Part shown: positions 9,219 through 17,882 of the stretch, one piece after another
How positions within the stretch are numbered: the stretch's first letter is position 1
Layout: every line of letters starts with the position of its first letter
Source: CAZEVY01 sp964515555
GTDB lineage: Bacteria > Acidobacteriota > Terriglobia > Bryobacterales > Bryobacteraceae
Direction: 5' to 3'
Assembly: GCA_964515555.1 (NCBI GenBank)
Contig: CAZEVY010000009.1
Location: 31,725-95,724, forward strand
Length of the DNA: 64,000 nucleotides
The notes under the pieces: model-generated
The model's database searches: none
Seen by the model: the letters and a program-made list of their open reading frames with translations, nothing else
What the model was told of the DNA's origin: nothing
Program-made: the position numbers and the translations under genes

Positions 9219-9262
9219 CCACCACACCGTGGTTGATAATCCACCACGACGTGGTTGATAAT
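9219..9262 (+). promoter_or_regulatory. Tandem 22-bp operator-like repeat
   Basis: Two directly abutting 22-nt copies, 9219-9240 and 9241-9262, match at 20 of 22 positions. Each contains an inverted repeat ACCAC-N3-GTGGT followed by TTGATAAT. The second copy ends 6 nt before the ATG at 9269, and GATAAT there could also act as a -10 box giving a leaderless or near-leaderless transcript. The position and symmetry suggest binding of a dimeric repressor that autoregulates the ATPase gene. No regulator is visible nearby. Confidence 0.55.
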
Positions 9263-9268
9263 ACAACC

Positions 9269-10534
9269 ATGATCCGGCGCACTCTGGAGTCCGCCGCCCT
9301 GGACGCCCTCTCCGACACGCCCGTCGTGTTCCTTCACGGCGGCCGCCAGACCGGCAAGAGCACCTTGGCGCGGCACATCGCCGCCGGGCCGCATCCGGCG
9401 CGCTACCTCACGCTCGACGATGCCGCGCCGCTCGCCGCCGCGCGCCACGACCCCGCAGCCTTCCTGGCCGGGCTCGACGGCCCCGTCGTCATCGACGAGG
9501 TGCAGCGCGCGCCGGAGTTGTTCCTCGCCCTTAAGGCCCAGGTCGACCGCAACCGCGCCCCGGGCCGGTTCCTGCTGACCGGATCGACGCACGCGCTGGT
9601 GCTGCCGGACCTGGCCGCCGCCCTCGCCGGACGAATGGAGACCCTGACGCTGTGGCCGTTTTCGCAGAGCGAGGTGGAGGGAGCGGCCGCGAATCTTGTC
9701 GACGCGCTCTTCGCCGACCGTCTCCCCGCGTGGAAGCCTTCCGCGCCGCCCTCGGTCGAACTGCGCGTCCTTCGCGGCGGTTATCCCGACGCCTTTCGCC
9801 GCGCGCGCGACGACCGCCGCGGCGCCTGGTTCGGCGCCTACGTGACGACCATTCTTCAACGCGACGTGCGCGACCTGGCGAACATCGATCGCCTCGCCGA
9901 CCTGCCGCGCCTCTTGAGCCTGGTCGCGACGCGCGCCGGGTCCCTGTTGAACTTCGCGGACCTGTCGCGCAGCATGGCGATTCCGCAGACGACGATGGCC
10001 CGTTACCTGGACCTGCTCGGCGCGACGTTTCTCACCTGTCTCGCTCCCGCATGGTCGACGAACGTCGGTAAGCGGTTCACCCGGTCGCCGAAAATCTACC
10101 TCAGCGATACCGGATTGCTCAGCCATCTCCTCGGCCTGGACCGCGAGCGGCTGAAGCGCGACCGCACTTGGATGGGGCCCCTGCTCGAGAACTTCGTCGT
10201 CATGGAGCTGGCAAAGCTGGCCGGATGGAGCGCGTCGCGCGCGAGCCTTCATCACTTCCGGCTGGCGGCGGGACAGGAGGTCGACGTGGTTCTCGAGAAG
10301 CCGTCGGGCGAGATCGCCGGCGTCGAGGTGAAGGCTTCGGCGACGATCGGCCCGCGCGACTTCAACGGACTGCGGACGCTGGCGGAGATCGCGGGGCCGC
10401 GCTTTCGGCGCGGGGTGGTTCTCTACACCGGCGACGAAGCGGTCTCGTTCGGGCCGCGCCTGCACGCGCTGCCGGTCGGCGTGCTGTGGCGCGACACTGC
10501 CGGGGCCGCCTCGCGCGGCAAAGTGCGACACTGA
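9269..10534 (+). CDS. AAA ATPase with DUF4143 C-terminal domain
   Basis: 421 aa from ATG 9269. An upstream in-frame start at 9233 is less likely because it lies within the tandem repeat. The N-terminal P-loop domain has Walker A GGRQTGKST (about residues 23-31), Walker B VVIDEVQRAPE, and sensor-like FLLTGSTHAL. The C-terminal DUF4143 region includes LRVLRGGYPDAFRRARDD, a winged-helix-like stretch (LLNFADLSRSMAIPQTTMARYL) and a restriction-endonuclease-like end (GQEVDVVLEK...AGVEVKASAT, the E-V-D...E-V-K pattern). The family is often found in variable genome regions. Its role is unknown and some members are suspected of defence or addiction functions. The gene stands alone behind its own operator-like repeat. 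Confidence 0.9.
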   Translation: MIRRTLESAALDALSDTPVVFLHGGRQTGKSTLARHIAAGPHPARYLTLDDAAPLAAARHDPAAFLAGLDGPVVIDEVQRAPELFLALKAQVDRNRAPGRFLLTGSTHALVLPDLAAALAGRMETLTLWPFSQSEVEGAAANLVDALFADRLPAWKPSAPPSVELRVLRGGYPDAFRRARDDRRGAWFGAYVTTILQRDVRDLANIDRLADLPRLLSLVATRAGSLLNFADLSRSMAIPQTTMARYLDLLGATFLTCLAPAWSTNVGKRFTRSPKIYLSDTGLLSHLLGLDRERLKRDRTWMGPLLENFVVMELAKLAGWSASRASLHHFRLAAGQEVDVVLEKPSGEIAGVEVKASATIGPRDFNGLRTLAEIAGPRFRRGVVLYTGDEAVSFGPRLHALPVGVLWRDTAGAASRGKVRH

Positions 10535-10539
10535 GGCGT

Positions 10540-11421
10540 ATGCCGCAGGACCGCAAGTTCCGCATCGGCCTCGTGCAGATGTCCTGCTCGAAGGATCCGG
10601 ACGAGAACCTGGAGAAGGCGTGCGGCCGGATTCGCGACGCCGCCGCGCGCGGGGCGCAGATCGTCTGTCTTCAGGAGTTGTTCCGGTCGCAGTACTTCTG
10701 CCAGGAGGAGAACGCCGCGCTGTTCGCCCTCGCCGAACCCGTGCCGGGACCGGCGACGGACACGCTCTCGGCGATCGCGCGCGATCTCGCCGTGGTGATC
10801 GTCGCCCCGCTGTTCGAGCGCCGCGCCGCGGGCGTATATCACAACTCGGCGGCGGTCATCGACGCCGATGGGTCGCTCGCCGGGCTCTATCGCAAGATGC
10901 ATATCCCCGACGACCCGCTTTACTACGAAAAGTACTATTTCACGCCCGGCGACCTGGGATTCCCCAGCTTCGATACGCGCTACGGGCGCATCGCCGTGCT
11001 GATCTGCTGGGACCAGTGGTATCCGGAGGGCGCGCGCCTGGCAAGCCTGAACGGCGCCGGCGTGCTGTTTTATCCGACCGCCATCGGCTGGCATCCGAGC
11101 GAGAAGGAGAAGTACGGTGCCACGCAGCTCGACGCCTGGCGGACCGTCCAGCGAGGACACGCCATCGCCAACGGCATCTACGTCGCGGCCGCCAATCGCG
11201 TGGGCCATGAGGGACCCCGGGACGGCGGGCTGGAGTTCTGGGGCGCCTCCTTCGTCGCCGACCCGCAAGGCCGCCTGCTCGCCGAGGCCGGCGCGGGCGA
11301 GGAGATCCTCGTCGTCGAGTGCGATCCGGCGCGCGTCGAGAAGGTCCGCCGGCACTGGCCGTTCTTCCGCGACCGCCGCATTGACGCCTATTCGCCGATT
11401 CTGAATCGATGGAACGCCTGA
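10540..11421 (+). CDS. aguB: N-carbamoylputrescine amidase
   Basis: 293 aa, nitrilase superfamily. The enzyme hydrolyses N-carbamoylputrescine to putrescine, CO2 and ammonia in the cytoplasm. The catalytic triad is visible: Glu46 (VCLQELF), Lys119 (LYRKMHIP) and Cys156 (LICWDQWYPE). The substrate-pocket segment FYPTAIGWHPSEKEKYG is characteristic of AguB rather than generic nitrilases. The start at 10540 gives the family-typical KFRIGLVQMSC N-terminus; longer in-frame extensions run into the ATPase gene. The 3' end overlaps aguA by 13 nt, so the two are an operon and act in sequence. Confidence 0.95.
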   Translation: MPQDRKFRIGLVQMSCSKDPDENLEKACGRIRDAAARGAQIVCLQELFRSQYFCQEENAALFALAEPVPGPATDTLSAIARDLAVVIVAPLFERRAAGVYHNSAAVIDADGSLAGLYRKMHIPDDPLYYEKYYFTPGDLGFPSFDTRYGRIAVLICWDQWYPEGARLASLNGAGVLFYPTAIGWHPSEKEKYGATQLDAWRTVQRGHAIANGIYVAAANRVGHEGPRDGGLEFWGASFVADPQGRLLAEAGAGEEILVVECDPARVEKVRRHWPFFRDRRIDAYSPILNRWNA

Positions 11422-12470
11422 AGCGGCCCCCATCCGGGCCGCAAGCGAAGGCGATCCGGCTCCCCGCCGAGTGGGAGCCGCACGAGGCGACTTGGCTCGC
11501 CTGGCCGCACGAGCGCACCGATTGGCCCGGCAAGTTCGAGCCGATCGCCTGGGTCTATGGCGAGGTCGTGCGGCATCTCTCGCGCGTCGAGCGCGTGCGG
11601 ATCATGATCCGGCGCGAGGATCACCGCGAGGCGGCGAGGAAGCTGAAACTGGCCGGCGCCGAGATGAGCGCCGTCGAATTCTTCCTCTGCCCGACCGACC
11701 GGAGCTGGACGCGCGACACCTGCCCGATCTTCGTGGGCGCGGGCGGCGGCGTTGCGATGACGCACTGGCGCTTCAACGCCTGGGCCAAATACTCCAACTG
11801 GCGCCGCGACGCCCGCGTGCCGGAGTTCATCGAAGGGAAGCTGCGCCTACCGCGCATCGAGACCGGCCTGGTGCTCGAAGGCGGCGCCATCGACGCCAAC
11901 GGCCGCGGCTGTCTGCTGACTACCGAGGATTGCCTGTTGAGCGCCGTACAGGCGCGGAATCCGGGCCTGACGCGCGCCGCGTATGAGGCCGCCTTCGCGC
12001 GCTTCCTTGGCGTGAAGAAGACGCTGTGGCTCAAACGCGGAATCGCGGGCGACGATACGCACGGCCACGTCGACGATCTGGCCCGCTTCGTCGCGCCGTC
12101 GACCGTGGTCGCCGTCGTTGAGCGCGACTGGTCGGAAGAGAACTACGAGCCTCTGCTCGAAAACCTGCGGCTCCTTCGCCGCATGACGGATGAGCGCGGC
12201 CGGCGCCTGCGCGTCGAGACGCTGCCGATGCCCGCGCCGGTTTCCTTCGACGGCCAGCGCCTTCCGGCCAGCTACGCGAATTTCTATATCGCCAACAATC
12301 TCGTGCTCGCGCCGACCTTCAACGATCCCCACGATCGCGTGGCGCTCGACACGCTCGCGCGCCTGTTCCCGCGCCGCAAGGTCGTCGGGATTCACTCGGT
12401 GGACCTGGTTCTGGGGCTGGGGACGCTGCACTGCATGACGATGCAGCAGCCCGCGGCCGGGGCGCGATGA
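11409..12470 (+). CDS. aguA: Agmatine deiminase
   Basis: 353 aa, peptidyl-arginine-deiminase/AguA family. It converts agmatine to N-carbamoylputrescine, the substrate of the upstream AguB. Family motifs: LPAEWEPHEATWLAWPH at the N-terminus, SWTRDTCPIF, FNAWAKY, LEGGAID, GDDTHGHVDDLARFV (active-site Asp/His) and the nucleophile Cys342 in LGTLHCMTMQQP. ATG 11409 overlaps the end of aguB. Together they make the two-step arginine-decarboxylase route to putrescine. No arginine decarboxylase lies in the window. Confidence 0.95.
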   Translation: MERLKRPPSGPQAKAIRLPAEWEPHEATWLAWPHERTDWPGKFEPIAWVYGEVVRHLSRVERVRIMIRREDHREAARKLKLAGAEMSAVEFFLCPTDRSWTRDTCPIFVGAGGGVAMTHWRFNAWAKYSNWRRDARVPEFIEGKLRLPRIETGLVLEGGAIDANGRGCLLTTEDCLLSAVQARNPGLTRAAYEAAFARFLGVKKTLWLKRGIAGDDTHGHVDDLARFVAPSTVVAVVERDWSEENYEPLLENLRLLRRMTDERGRRLRVETLPMPAPVSFDGQRLPASYANFYIANNLVLAPTFNDPHDRVALDTLARLFPRRKVVGIHSVDLVLGLGTLHCMTMQQPAAGAR

Positions 12471-12494
12471 TCGCGCGTGGACTATCATGAGGTC

Positions 12495-12842
12495 ATGGAT
12501 TCGCGCATGCCGACCGACATCGGGACGACCGGCGGGACGACTCCTTACGTGTACCGCGTCGTGGTTGAGCCGGATGTGGATCGATTCTATGCGGAGATTC
12601 CCACACTGCCGGGGTGCCATAGTTGGGGATTCACGTGCGAAGAGGCCCTCAAGAGTATCAAGGAAGCCCTGGAATTGTGGCTGGAAGTGAAGAAGGAGTC
12701 GGGCGAGCCGATTCCCTTCGACGTGATCGCGATTCAACAGGATCTGGAAGACCTGCTGGGACGCAAAGTGCACGTACTTACCGAGCCGGCCATCAGTCCG
12801 TACATGAAGGACCAAGTGCTTCGGGAAGCCGTCGCACTGTGA
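12495..12842 (+). CDS. Chimeric antitoxin-like protein: HicB N-terminal part joined to MntA-type nucleotidyltransferase C-terminus
   Basis: 115 aa. Residues 17-74 read as a HicB-type partial RNase-H-fold antitoxin (YRVVVEPDVDRFYAEIPTLPGC, then EEALKSIKEALELWLE and SGEPIP). Residues 75-115 instead match the C-terminal end of a minimal nucleotidyltransferase of the MntA/HepT system (QQDLEDLLGRKVHVLTEPAI, SPYMKDQVLREAVAL). The catalytic GSxxxG...D part of the nucleotidyltransferase and the DNA-binding end of HicB are both absent. It looks like an in-frame deletion fusion of two antitoxin genes. ATG 12495 is preferred over GTG 12477 because GAGG precedes it. A hepT start codon overlaps its stop (GTGA). 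No HicA toxin is next to it. Confidence 0.65.
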   Translation: MDSRMPTDIGTTGGTTPYVYRVVVEPDVDRFYAEIPTLPGCHSWGFTCEEALKSIKEALELWLEVKKESGEPIPFDVIAIQQDLEDLLGRKVHVLTEPAISPYMKDQVLREAVAL

Positions 12843-12868
12843 AGGAAGACATCGTCTTCCTCTCGTGA
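12839..12868 (+). pseudogene. Nine-codon remnant of a HepT (HEPN/DUF86) toxin gene
   Basis: GTG 12839 overlaps the upstream TGA as GTGA, the usual arrangement of mntA-hepT operons, and reads MKEDIVFLS before a stop at 12866-12868. This resembles the N-terminus of HEPN/DUF86 toxins (a charged start followed by a Leu/Ile helix). The rest of the gene is missing: the convergent methyltransferase gene ends at 12871. Only nine codons remain, so the call rests on context. Confidence 0.45.
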
Positions 12869-12870
12869 CT

Positions 12871-14823
12871 TCAGTTGTACAGCCACTCCGGCCATCGCTG
12901 CCGGACACCGCTCGTCTTTCGCCCGACCGCGTAGATGCCGTCGCCGCGTAAGTCGGCCGGCAGCCCATAGCGCGCCAGCAGGTGCAGCACCCAGTTGTGC
13001 TCGGGCTTCGGTATCTCACGGAACGGTCCCGTCTCGAGCAGCGTCACCGTGAAGCCGGCGTCGGCGAAAAGTCTATAAACTTCCTTGGGCGTGTATTCTC
13101 GATTGTGGCGCGCCTCGGCCTCGGCGCCCGGCTCGCGCGGCCGGATGTAAGCCGGGAAGAATCCCGGATGAAACCCTTGTAGAATCGCCGAAATGGCGCG
13201 CAGCGAGCCGATATTCGGCGTCGTCATCACCAGCCAGCCGTCCGGCTTCACCACGCGGTTGATCTCCGACATCAGGAACATCGGGTCGTCCACCAGGTGC
13301 TCGATCAGTTCGCAGCACAACACCGTCGTGAAATACGCGTCGGGATACGGAAAGCGGTCGCGCTCGGCGTCGAACAGGTCGATCTCGCATTCGAATGTTT
13401 CGCCCTCGGCCGATGTCACCGTCCGGCGATCCACGCCGCCCGCGCGGCCGTAGTAGCAGCCGCGCACCTCGCCGTAGCCGAGCTTCGTCCTCAGCGACGG
13501 CGTGATCTGCAAGTACGCGCCCATCTCGAGAATCCGGTCCGCCGGCCCGCCCGGAGGCGTGATCGCCAGCGTCCGCATCAGCCGGTCCAAATGCGTGTCG
13601 ACGTAGTCGCCCGCCTCGGGTGCCGACCAGGCGCGCAGGTCGCGCTCCTCCACCGCGGGTTGCTCTGGCGTCGCCGCCTGCGCCACGGGTGCGCCGCCGC
13701 CGGTCCACTCGCGCCCGTGAGCGACAGCATCGAGAAACGCGGCGTACTTGCTGGCCACCACCTCCCAGGCGCACTCGCGCTCCACCCAGGCGCGCGCCCG
13801 GCCGCCCATCGCCCGCGCCAGCTCGGGCCGCGAAACGAGCAGATTCAGGTATTCGAAAATCGTCTCCTCTTCCGTCTCGTCGACCGGCGCTTTCAGGCAA
13901 ATCTCGCCGGGATACTCCCGAAACGCGCCCACATCGGAGACCACCACCGCGCGGCCCAGCCCGAGCGATCGCAGCAGTGTCCCCGACGTCTCACCGACCG
14001 TGGGATAGCGCAGGTTGAGCACGACGTCGCAGGCGGCAAGATATCCGGTGAATTCCCCGGCCGGCGTGAAGCCGAGCACGCGCACCGCCGCGCTCAGTCC
14101 CAGCGAGCGGATCAGCGAGGCGAGCGGCAGATCGGGATGCGGGTCGCCAACCAGGATCATCTTCGCGCGCGGTTCCACACGCACCAGGCGGCGGAACGCC
14201 CGCAGCGATTCGGCGATGCGTTTGTACGGCTTCAGAAAACCGAACACGCCGATCAGCGGCGCGGTCTCGTCGAGGCCCAGCTTGTGCCGGTATCCGAGAC
14301 GGTCGGCATTCGGAATCCACGCTCCGTGCGGAATCACCGCGACCGGCCCGCGATAGCCCGCCTCCCGCGCCCGCGACTCCACGTAGCGGCTGTGCACGAT
14401 CAGCCCACGTGCGCTTTCGAGCAGCCGCCGCAGCATCGGGACGCCGTCGTAGTCGGGTCCCACCTCGAGCGCCCGCACCCGGCGCGCGTAGGCCAGCGCC
14501 TCGGCGCCGCCGTCGTATTCGGCCTCGCGAAGGTAGGCGTCCCAGTCGCCGCGCCGGATGGTCATCTCCGCGAGGAGGTGGTGAAGGTTCGCTTCGTGCA
14601 GCACCACCACGCCGGGCCGCGCCACGGCCGCTTCGTAGACGAAGGTGTGATGCGCGTTGTTGCCGACCTGGTAGAGCGCGATGTCGCATTCCGGCGCCGC
14701 GCCTGCGGCCGATACCGGAATCACATCGGCCAGCGGCCGCATCGCCTCCAGCAGCGCTTCCGAGTAGTCGGCGATCCCCGAACGCGCCGGCGGCAGCGGC
14801 GTGTAGCAGGCCGCCCGCAGCAT
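12871..14823 (-). CDS. GT4 glycosyltransferase fused to a class I SAM-dependent methyltransferase
   Basis: 650 aa. Residues 1 to about 390 are a GT-B fold GT4 glycosyltransferase: the N-terminal CYTPLPPARSGIADYS loop, VVLHEANLHHL, then LIGVFGFLKPYKRI, KMILVGDPHPDLPL and a donor-site region with Glu in LRYPTVGETSGTLLRSLGLG. Residues about 430-650 are a methyltransferase: ILEMGAY (weak motif I), FPYPDAYFTTVLCCELIEHL, INRVVKPDGWLVMTTPN, and PKEVYRLFADAGF. The product probably transfers a sugar and methylates the same glycan at the inner membrane. ATG 14823 shares one base with the upstream stop (TGATG). This is the last gene of the 19766-12871 operon and is unlike its single-domain GT neighbours. 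Confidence 0.85.
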   Translation of the reverse strand: MLRAACYTPLPPARSGIADYSEALLEAMRPLADVIPVSAAGAAPECDIALYQVGNNAHHTFVYEAAVARPGVVVLHEANLHHLLAEMTIRRGDWDAYLREAEYDGGAEALAYARRVRALEVGPDYDGVPMLRRLLESARGLIVHSRYVESRAREAGYRGPVAVIPHGAWIPNADRLGYRHKLGLDETAPLIGVFGFLKPYKRIAESLRAFRRLVRVEPRAKMILVGDPHPDLPLASLIRSLGLSAAVRVLGFTPAGEFTGYLAACDVVLNLRYPTVGETSGTLLRSLGLGRAVVVSDVGAFREYPGEICLKAPVDETEEETIFEYLNLLVSRPELARAMGGRARAWVERECAWEVVASKYAAFLDAVAHGREWTGGGAPVAQAATPEQPAVEERDLRAWSAPEAGDYVDTHLDRLMRTLAITPPGGPADRILEMGAYLQITPSLRTKLGYGEVRGCYYGRAGGVDRRTVTSAEGETFECEIDLFDAERDRFPYPDAYFTTVLCCELIEHLVDDPMFLMSEINRVVKPDGWLVMTTPNIGSLRAISAILQGFHPGFFPAYIRPREPGAEAEARHNREYTPKEVYRLFADAGFTVTLLETGPFREIPKPEHNWVLHLLARYGLPADLRGDGIYAVGRKTSGVRQRWPEWLYN

Positions 14824-15509
14824 CAGCGCGTGAGCTCCATCGAGAACGTGCCCATCGCCAGCGGCGCGCGCACCAGCACCGGTGTGCGCGCGGCGTCGCG
14901 GGCCAGGAACAGGTCGAACGTCAGCTCCGACGCCGGCCCCTTGAAGCTCACCACGATCCGCTCGGCGTCCACCGCCTCGCCGCCGATCGAGAGCCGCTGC
15001 GCGCCGCCGTACTGGAACCGCAGGTCGTACGCCGCGCCCAGGTACACCTTCTGCGCCGGAGGAATCCGTCCCTGCGCGACTTCGCGCCGCAGGTGCTGGA
15101 TAAAGGTCAGCGCGTCCCGCGCGCACGCGGCGATCGGAATCTCGGACTTGCCGCCGCCCGACGTCTGCCGGGTGAGGATGTTGCGCGTGGCGTCGAACGC
15201 CGACGTCTCCTGCGTCTTGCGCTTGCCGCGCGTGGCGTTCTTCTCGAGCTCCATCGAGCACAGCGCCGTGGTCGCCGTCGAGCGGTATCGCTCGGCGATC
15301 TGGAAACCCGGGATCGAGGCGTCGAGCAGCAGCTCGAACTGCCAGCGTTCCGGCTTCCCCTCCTCGGCCGCCAGCAGCTTCGCGCGCAGGTTGGCCTCGC
15401 CCAGACTCAGTCCGCTCGGCCAGTTCACGCTGTAGTTAAGCGACTCATCGCGCGCGGGCCCTTGTGCCAGCGCGACGACCGAAACAGCCAGGTAACCGAT
15501 CCACTTCAT
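14823..15509 (-). CDS. DUF3108-like exported protein
   Basis: 228 aa with a short signal peptide (MKWIGYLAVSVVALAQ). The body is beta-rich and resembles DUF3108: ESLNYSVNWPSGLSLGEANL at the start, FQIAERYRSTATTALCSMEL, KVYLGAAYDLRFQYGG, and a final FDLFLARDAARTPVLVRAPL. The family is periplasmic, of unknown function, and often found beside cell-surface polysaccharide or lipid genes. The start overlaps the stop of the upstream GT gene (ATGA) and the stop overlaps the next start (TGATG). Lying inside a glycosyltransferase operon, it may help handle or export the glycan; this is inference. Confidence 0.75.
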   Translation of the reverse strand: MKWIGYLAVSVVALAQGPARDESLNYSVNWPSGLSLGEANLRAKLLAAEEGKPERWQFELLLDASIPGFQIAERYRSTATTALCSMELEKNATRGKRKTQETSAFDATRNILTRQTSGGGKSEIPIAACARDALTFIQHLRREVAQGRIPPAQKVYLGAAYDLRFQYGGAQRLSIGGEAVDAERIVVSFKGPASELTFDLFLARDAARTPVLVRAPLAMGTFSMELTR

Positions 15510-16660
15510 GACCGGCGGCCGGCGACCGACGACATCGCCGCGACCGCGGGCCGGCGGCCGGAAGCCACCTCGTAGTACACGTCCAGATGGCGCCGCGCCG
15601 TCTCCTCCCAGCTGAACAGCGTCGCCCGCTGCTGGCCGAGCCGCTCCAGACGAGCGCGCAGCTCGGCGTCCAGCAGCACGTCGCGCATCGCCCGCGTCAT
15701 CTCGCCGATCGAAGTCGGATCGAACAGAATGCCCGCCGCGTCCGCCACCTCCGGCAGCGCCGACGTGTTGGAGCTCGCCACCGCGCGTCCGCACGCCATC
15801 GCCTCCAGCACCGGCAGGCCGAAGCCCTCGTAGAAGGAGGGGAAGACGAACAGGTCGCAGCCGCCGTAGAGCGGCAGCAGATCCTCGTCGGAGACGAAGC
15901 CCGTGAAGTGAATCCGCTCCGCGATCGCCGACTGTGCCGCCAGCTTCCGCACCCGCGCTCCGAACCAGGTGTCCTTGCCGACCAGCACCAGCCGGTGCGG
16001 CAGTTGCGGATGCTGCCGGATCAGCTCTTCGAAAGCGCGAATCAGCCCCGCCTGGTTCTTGCGCGGTTGCAGGTCGCCGACCGTCAGCACGTACGGTCCC
16101 GGCACGCCGTAGCGCGCCGTCACCTGCGCGCGCGCCTGTTCGCGGGGCATGGGCCGCAGCGACGGCGATACCGCGTAAGGAACCACCGCGATCTTGTCTT
16201 CGGCCACGCCGCAGTTCTTCAGGATCGCGTCGCGCGAAAATTCGCTCGGCGTCAGTACGCGCGCCGCCCGCTGCATCGTCCGCACTACCGTCCATCGAAG
16301 CTGCATGGCGCGCTGCGCCGTGAAGTACTCCGGATGCTCGATGAAGCTCACGTCGTGCACGCTCACCACCACCGGCACCGGACAGCGCACTGGCGCCGTG
16401 TACTGTACGTGCAGCAGATCGGGCTTGTCCTCGCCGATCTTGCGCGTGAGGTCCAGGCCCAGGCGCACAAAGGGATTACTCGCCACCATGCGCCAGCGGA
16501 ATCCCTCGGGAATCCACGCGACCGCATCCGGACTGGAAACGTAAGCGACGAATTCGGATGTATCGTCCTGCGAGGCGAACCCGCGCAACAGGTTGCGAAT
16601 GAAAACCTCGTTCCCCGTTAGCTTCTGTCCGATCGCATGAGCGTCAATGCCAAAACGCAT
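15506..16660 (-). CDS. GT4 family glycosyltransferase
   Basis: 384 aa, GT-B fold. N-terminal acceptor half: MRFGIDAHAIGQKLTGNEVF and VVSVHDVSFIEHPEYF. C-terminal donor half: VLTVGDLQPRKNQAGLIRAF, RIHFTGFVSDEDLLPLYGGC and the E-x7-E motif in YEGFGLPVLEAMACG. It probably uses a nucleotide-activated sugar such as GDP-mannose, but the sequence does not fix this. ATG 16660 was chosen because the longer upstream frame enters the neighbouring gene. The upstream spacing is 19 nt and contains TATACT on the minus strand, which could be an internal -10 box. The stop overlaps the DUF3108 start. Confidence 0.9.
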   Translation of the reverse strand: MRFGIDAHAIGQKLTGNEVFIRNLLRGFASQDDTSEFVAYVSSPDAVAWIPEGFRWRMVASNPFVRLGLDLTRKIGEDKPDLLHVQYTAPVRCPVPVVVSVHDVSFIEHPEYFTAQRAMQLRWTVVRTMQRAARVLTPSEFSRDAILKNCGVAEDKIAVVPYAVSPSLRPMPREQARAQVTARYGVPGPYVLTVGDLQPRKNQAGLIRAFEELIRQHPQLPHRLVLVGKDTWFGARVRKLAAQSAIAERIHFTGFVSDEDLLPLYGGCDLFVFPSFYEGFGLPVLEAMACGRAVASSNTSALPEVADAAGILFDPTSIGEMTRAMRDVLLDAELRARLERLGQQRATLFSWEETARRHLDVYYEVASGRRPAVAAMSSVAGRRS

Positions 16661-16679
16661 GCGCGTCCCTATAGTATAG

Positions 16680-17882
16680 TCAAATCCCCAGTTTCTCCAA
16701 GCGCTCCCAACCCGCCTCCCATGTGAACTGCCGCTCGTACAGCGCACGTCCCGCATCGCCGATGCGCCGGCGAAGATCGGGCGAATCGAGCAGCCTCCCG
16801 ACCGCCGCCCCGAACTCCGCCGGATCATCCGCGATCAGCAGGTGCTCGCCATCCCGCGCCGGCAGGCCCTCGGCGCCGATCGCCGTCGCGACCACCGGAA
16901 TCCCCGCCGCCCACGCCTCGAGAATCTTGACGCGCGTCCCGCTCCCGGCCAGCAGCGGCGCCACCGCCACCTGCGCCAGCGCCAGCGCCTCCACCGCATT
17001 CTCCACTTCGCCGATCACCCGGATGCGCGCGTCGCGTTCCATATAAGGAAGCACCGCCTGCGGATTCCGCCCGATCAGCAGCCAGTTCAACGACGGCCGG
17101 CTCTCGCGCAGCCACGGCCACACGCGCTCGGCGAAGAAACGCACCGCCGTCTGGTTGGGATGATACTCCATGTTTCCTGAAAACACGATAGCGTCCATTT
17201 TGTGGCGATCCGGCCGCTCGACCGCAGGTATCGTGTTCGGATACACCGCCGCCCGCGCTCCCGGTGCGATCGCTTTCACCAGTGCAACATCTTGTTCCGA
17301 CGGCGCCAGCACCACGTCGAATCGCGGGAGCCAGCGGCGCTCCAGACTCCGGCTGCGGCGCGCGAACCAGCGGTGCGCCAGCCCCTCGCTCCATCGCTCC
17401 GACACCGCGCAGCGCGCGTGCAGCGCCGATTCCACGTTGTGCAGGTCCAGTACGACCTTGTCGGCGCGGCCCGCGATCCCCTCCAGATAAGGAGCGCACC
17501 AGAAGTGCTCGATCACCGCCAGCGCATACCGCCGGCCGACCGCCGCCAGCCCCACCGCCTCGCCGAACCCCGCGAACCGGTCGACCAGCGGAGGCACGCC
17601 CCGCAGCAGCCGGATCGCGTTGCGGCGCAGCCGCGCCCCACGCGCCCTCGAATGAAACGGCAGCTCGATCGCCTGCACGCGCCGCACCAGCTCCGCCGGC
17701 GTCGACTCCACCGGATCCGGCGCGCCCGCCTCGCGAAACACCACCAGGTCCACCTCGTATCGCCGCGCCAGGTAGTGCAGCAGCCCGCCCGTCCGCATCG
17801 CGCCGCCGCCCGCCAGGGGGTAGGGCGACTCCGGCGCCAGCATCAGCGCGGGCGCCCTAGAATCGCCGGATGGCTTCGTCAT
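16680..17882 (-). CDS. GT4-like glycosyltransferase
   Basis: 400 aa. It has the layout of sugar transferases seen in exopolysaccharide clusters: N-terminal APESPYPLAGGGAMRTGGLL, VVLDLHNVESALHAR, then IVFSGNMEYHPNQTAVRFF, LLIGRNPQAVLPY, and a donor-binding end VAPLLAGSGTRVKILEAWAA followed by GIPVVATAIGAEGLPA. The ATG at 17882 overlaps the upstream GT gene by 26 nt; an internal ATG 13 codons later (MLAPESPYP) is possible and would remove the overlap. Role: addition of one sugar in the operon's glycan. Confidence 0.88.
   Translation of the reverse strand: MTKPSGDSRAPALMLAPESPYPLAGGGAMRTGGLLHYLARRYEVDLVVFREAGAPDPVESTPAELVRRVQAIELPFHSRARGARLRRNAIRLLRGVPPLVDRFAGFGEAVGLAAVGRRYALAVIEHFWCAPYLEGIAGRADKVVLDLHNVESALHARCAVSERWSEGLAHRWFARRSRSLERRWLPRFDVVLAPSEQDVALVKAIAPGARAAVYPNTIPAVERPDRHKMDAIVFSGNMEYHPNQTAVRFFAERVWPWLRESRPSLNWLLIGRNPQAVLPYMERDARIRVIGEVENAVEALALAQVAVAPLLAGSGTRVKILEAWAAGIPVVATAIGAEGLPARDGEHLLIADDPAEFGAAVGRLLDSPDLRRRIGDAGRALYERQFTWEAGWERLEKLGI

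Noticed and set aside
10168..10540. In-frame extension of aguB back into the ATPase gene
   Set aside because: The first 124 codons lie within the AAA/DUF4143 gene and have no homology to nitrilases. ATG 10540 gives the normal AguB N-terminus.
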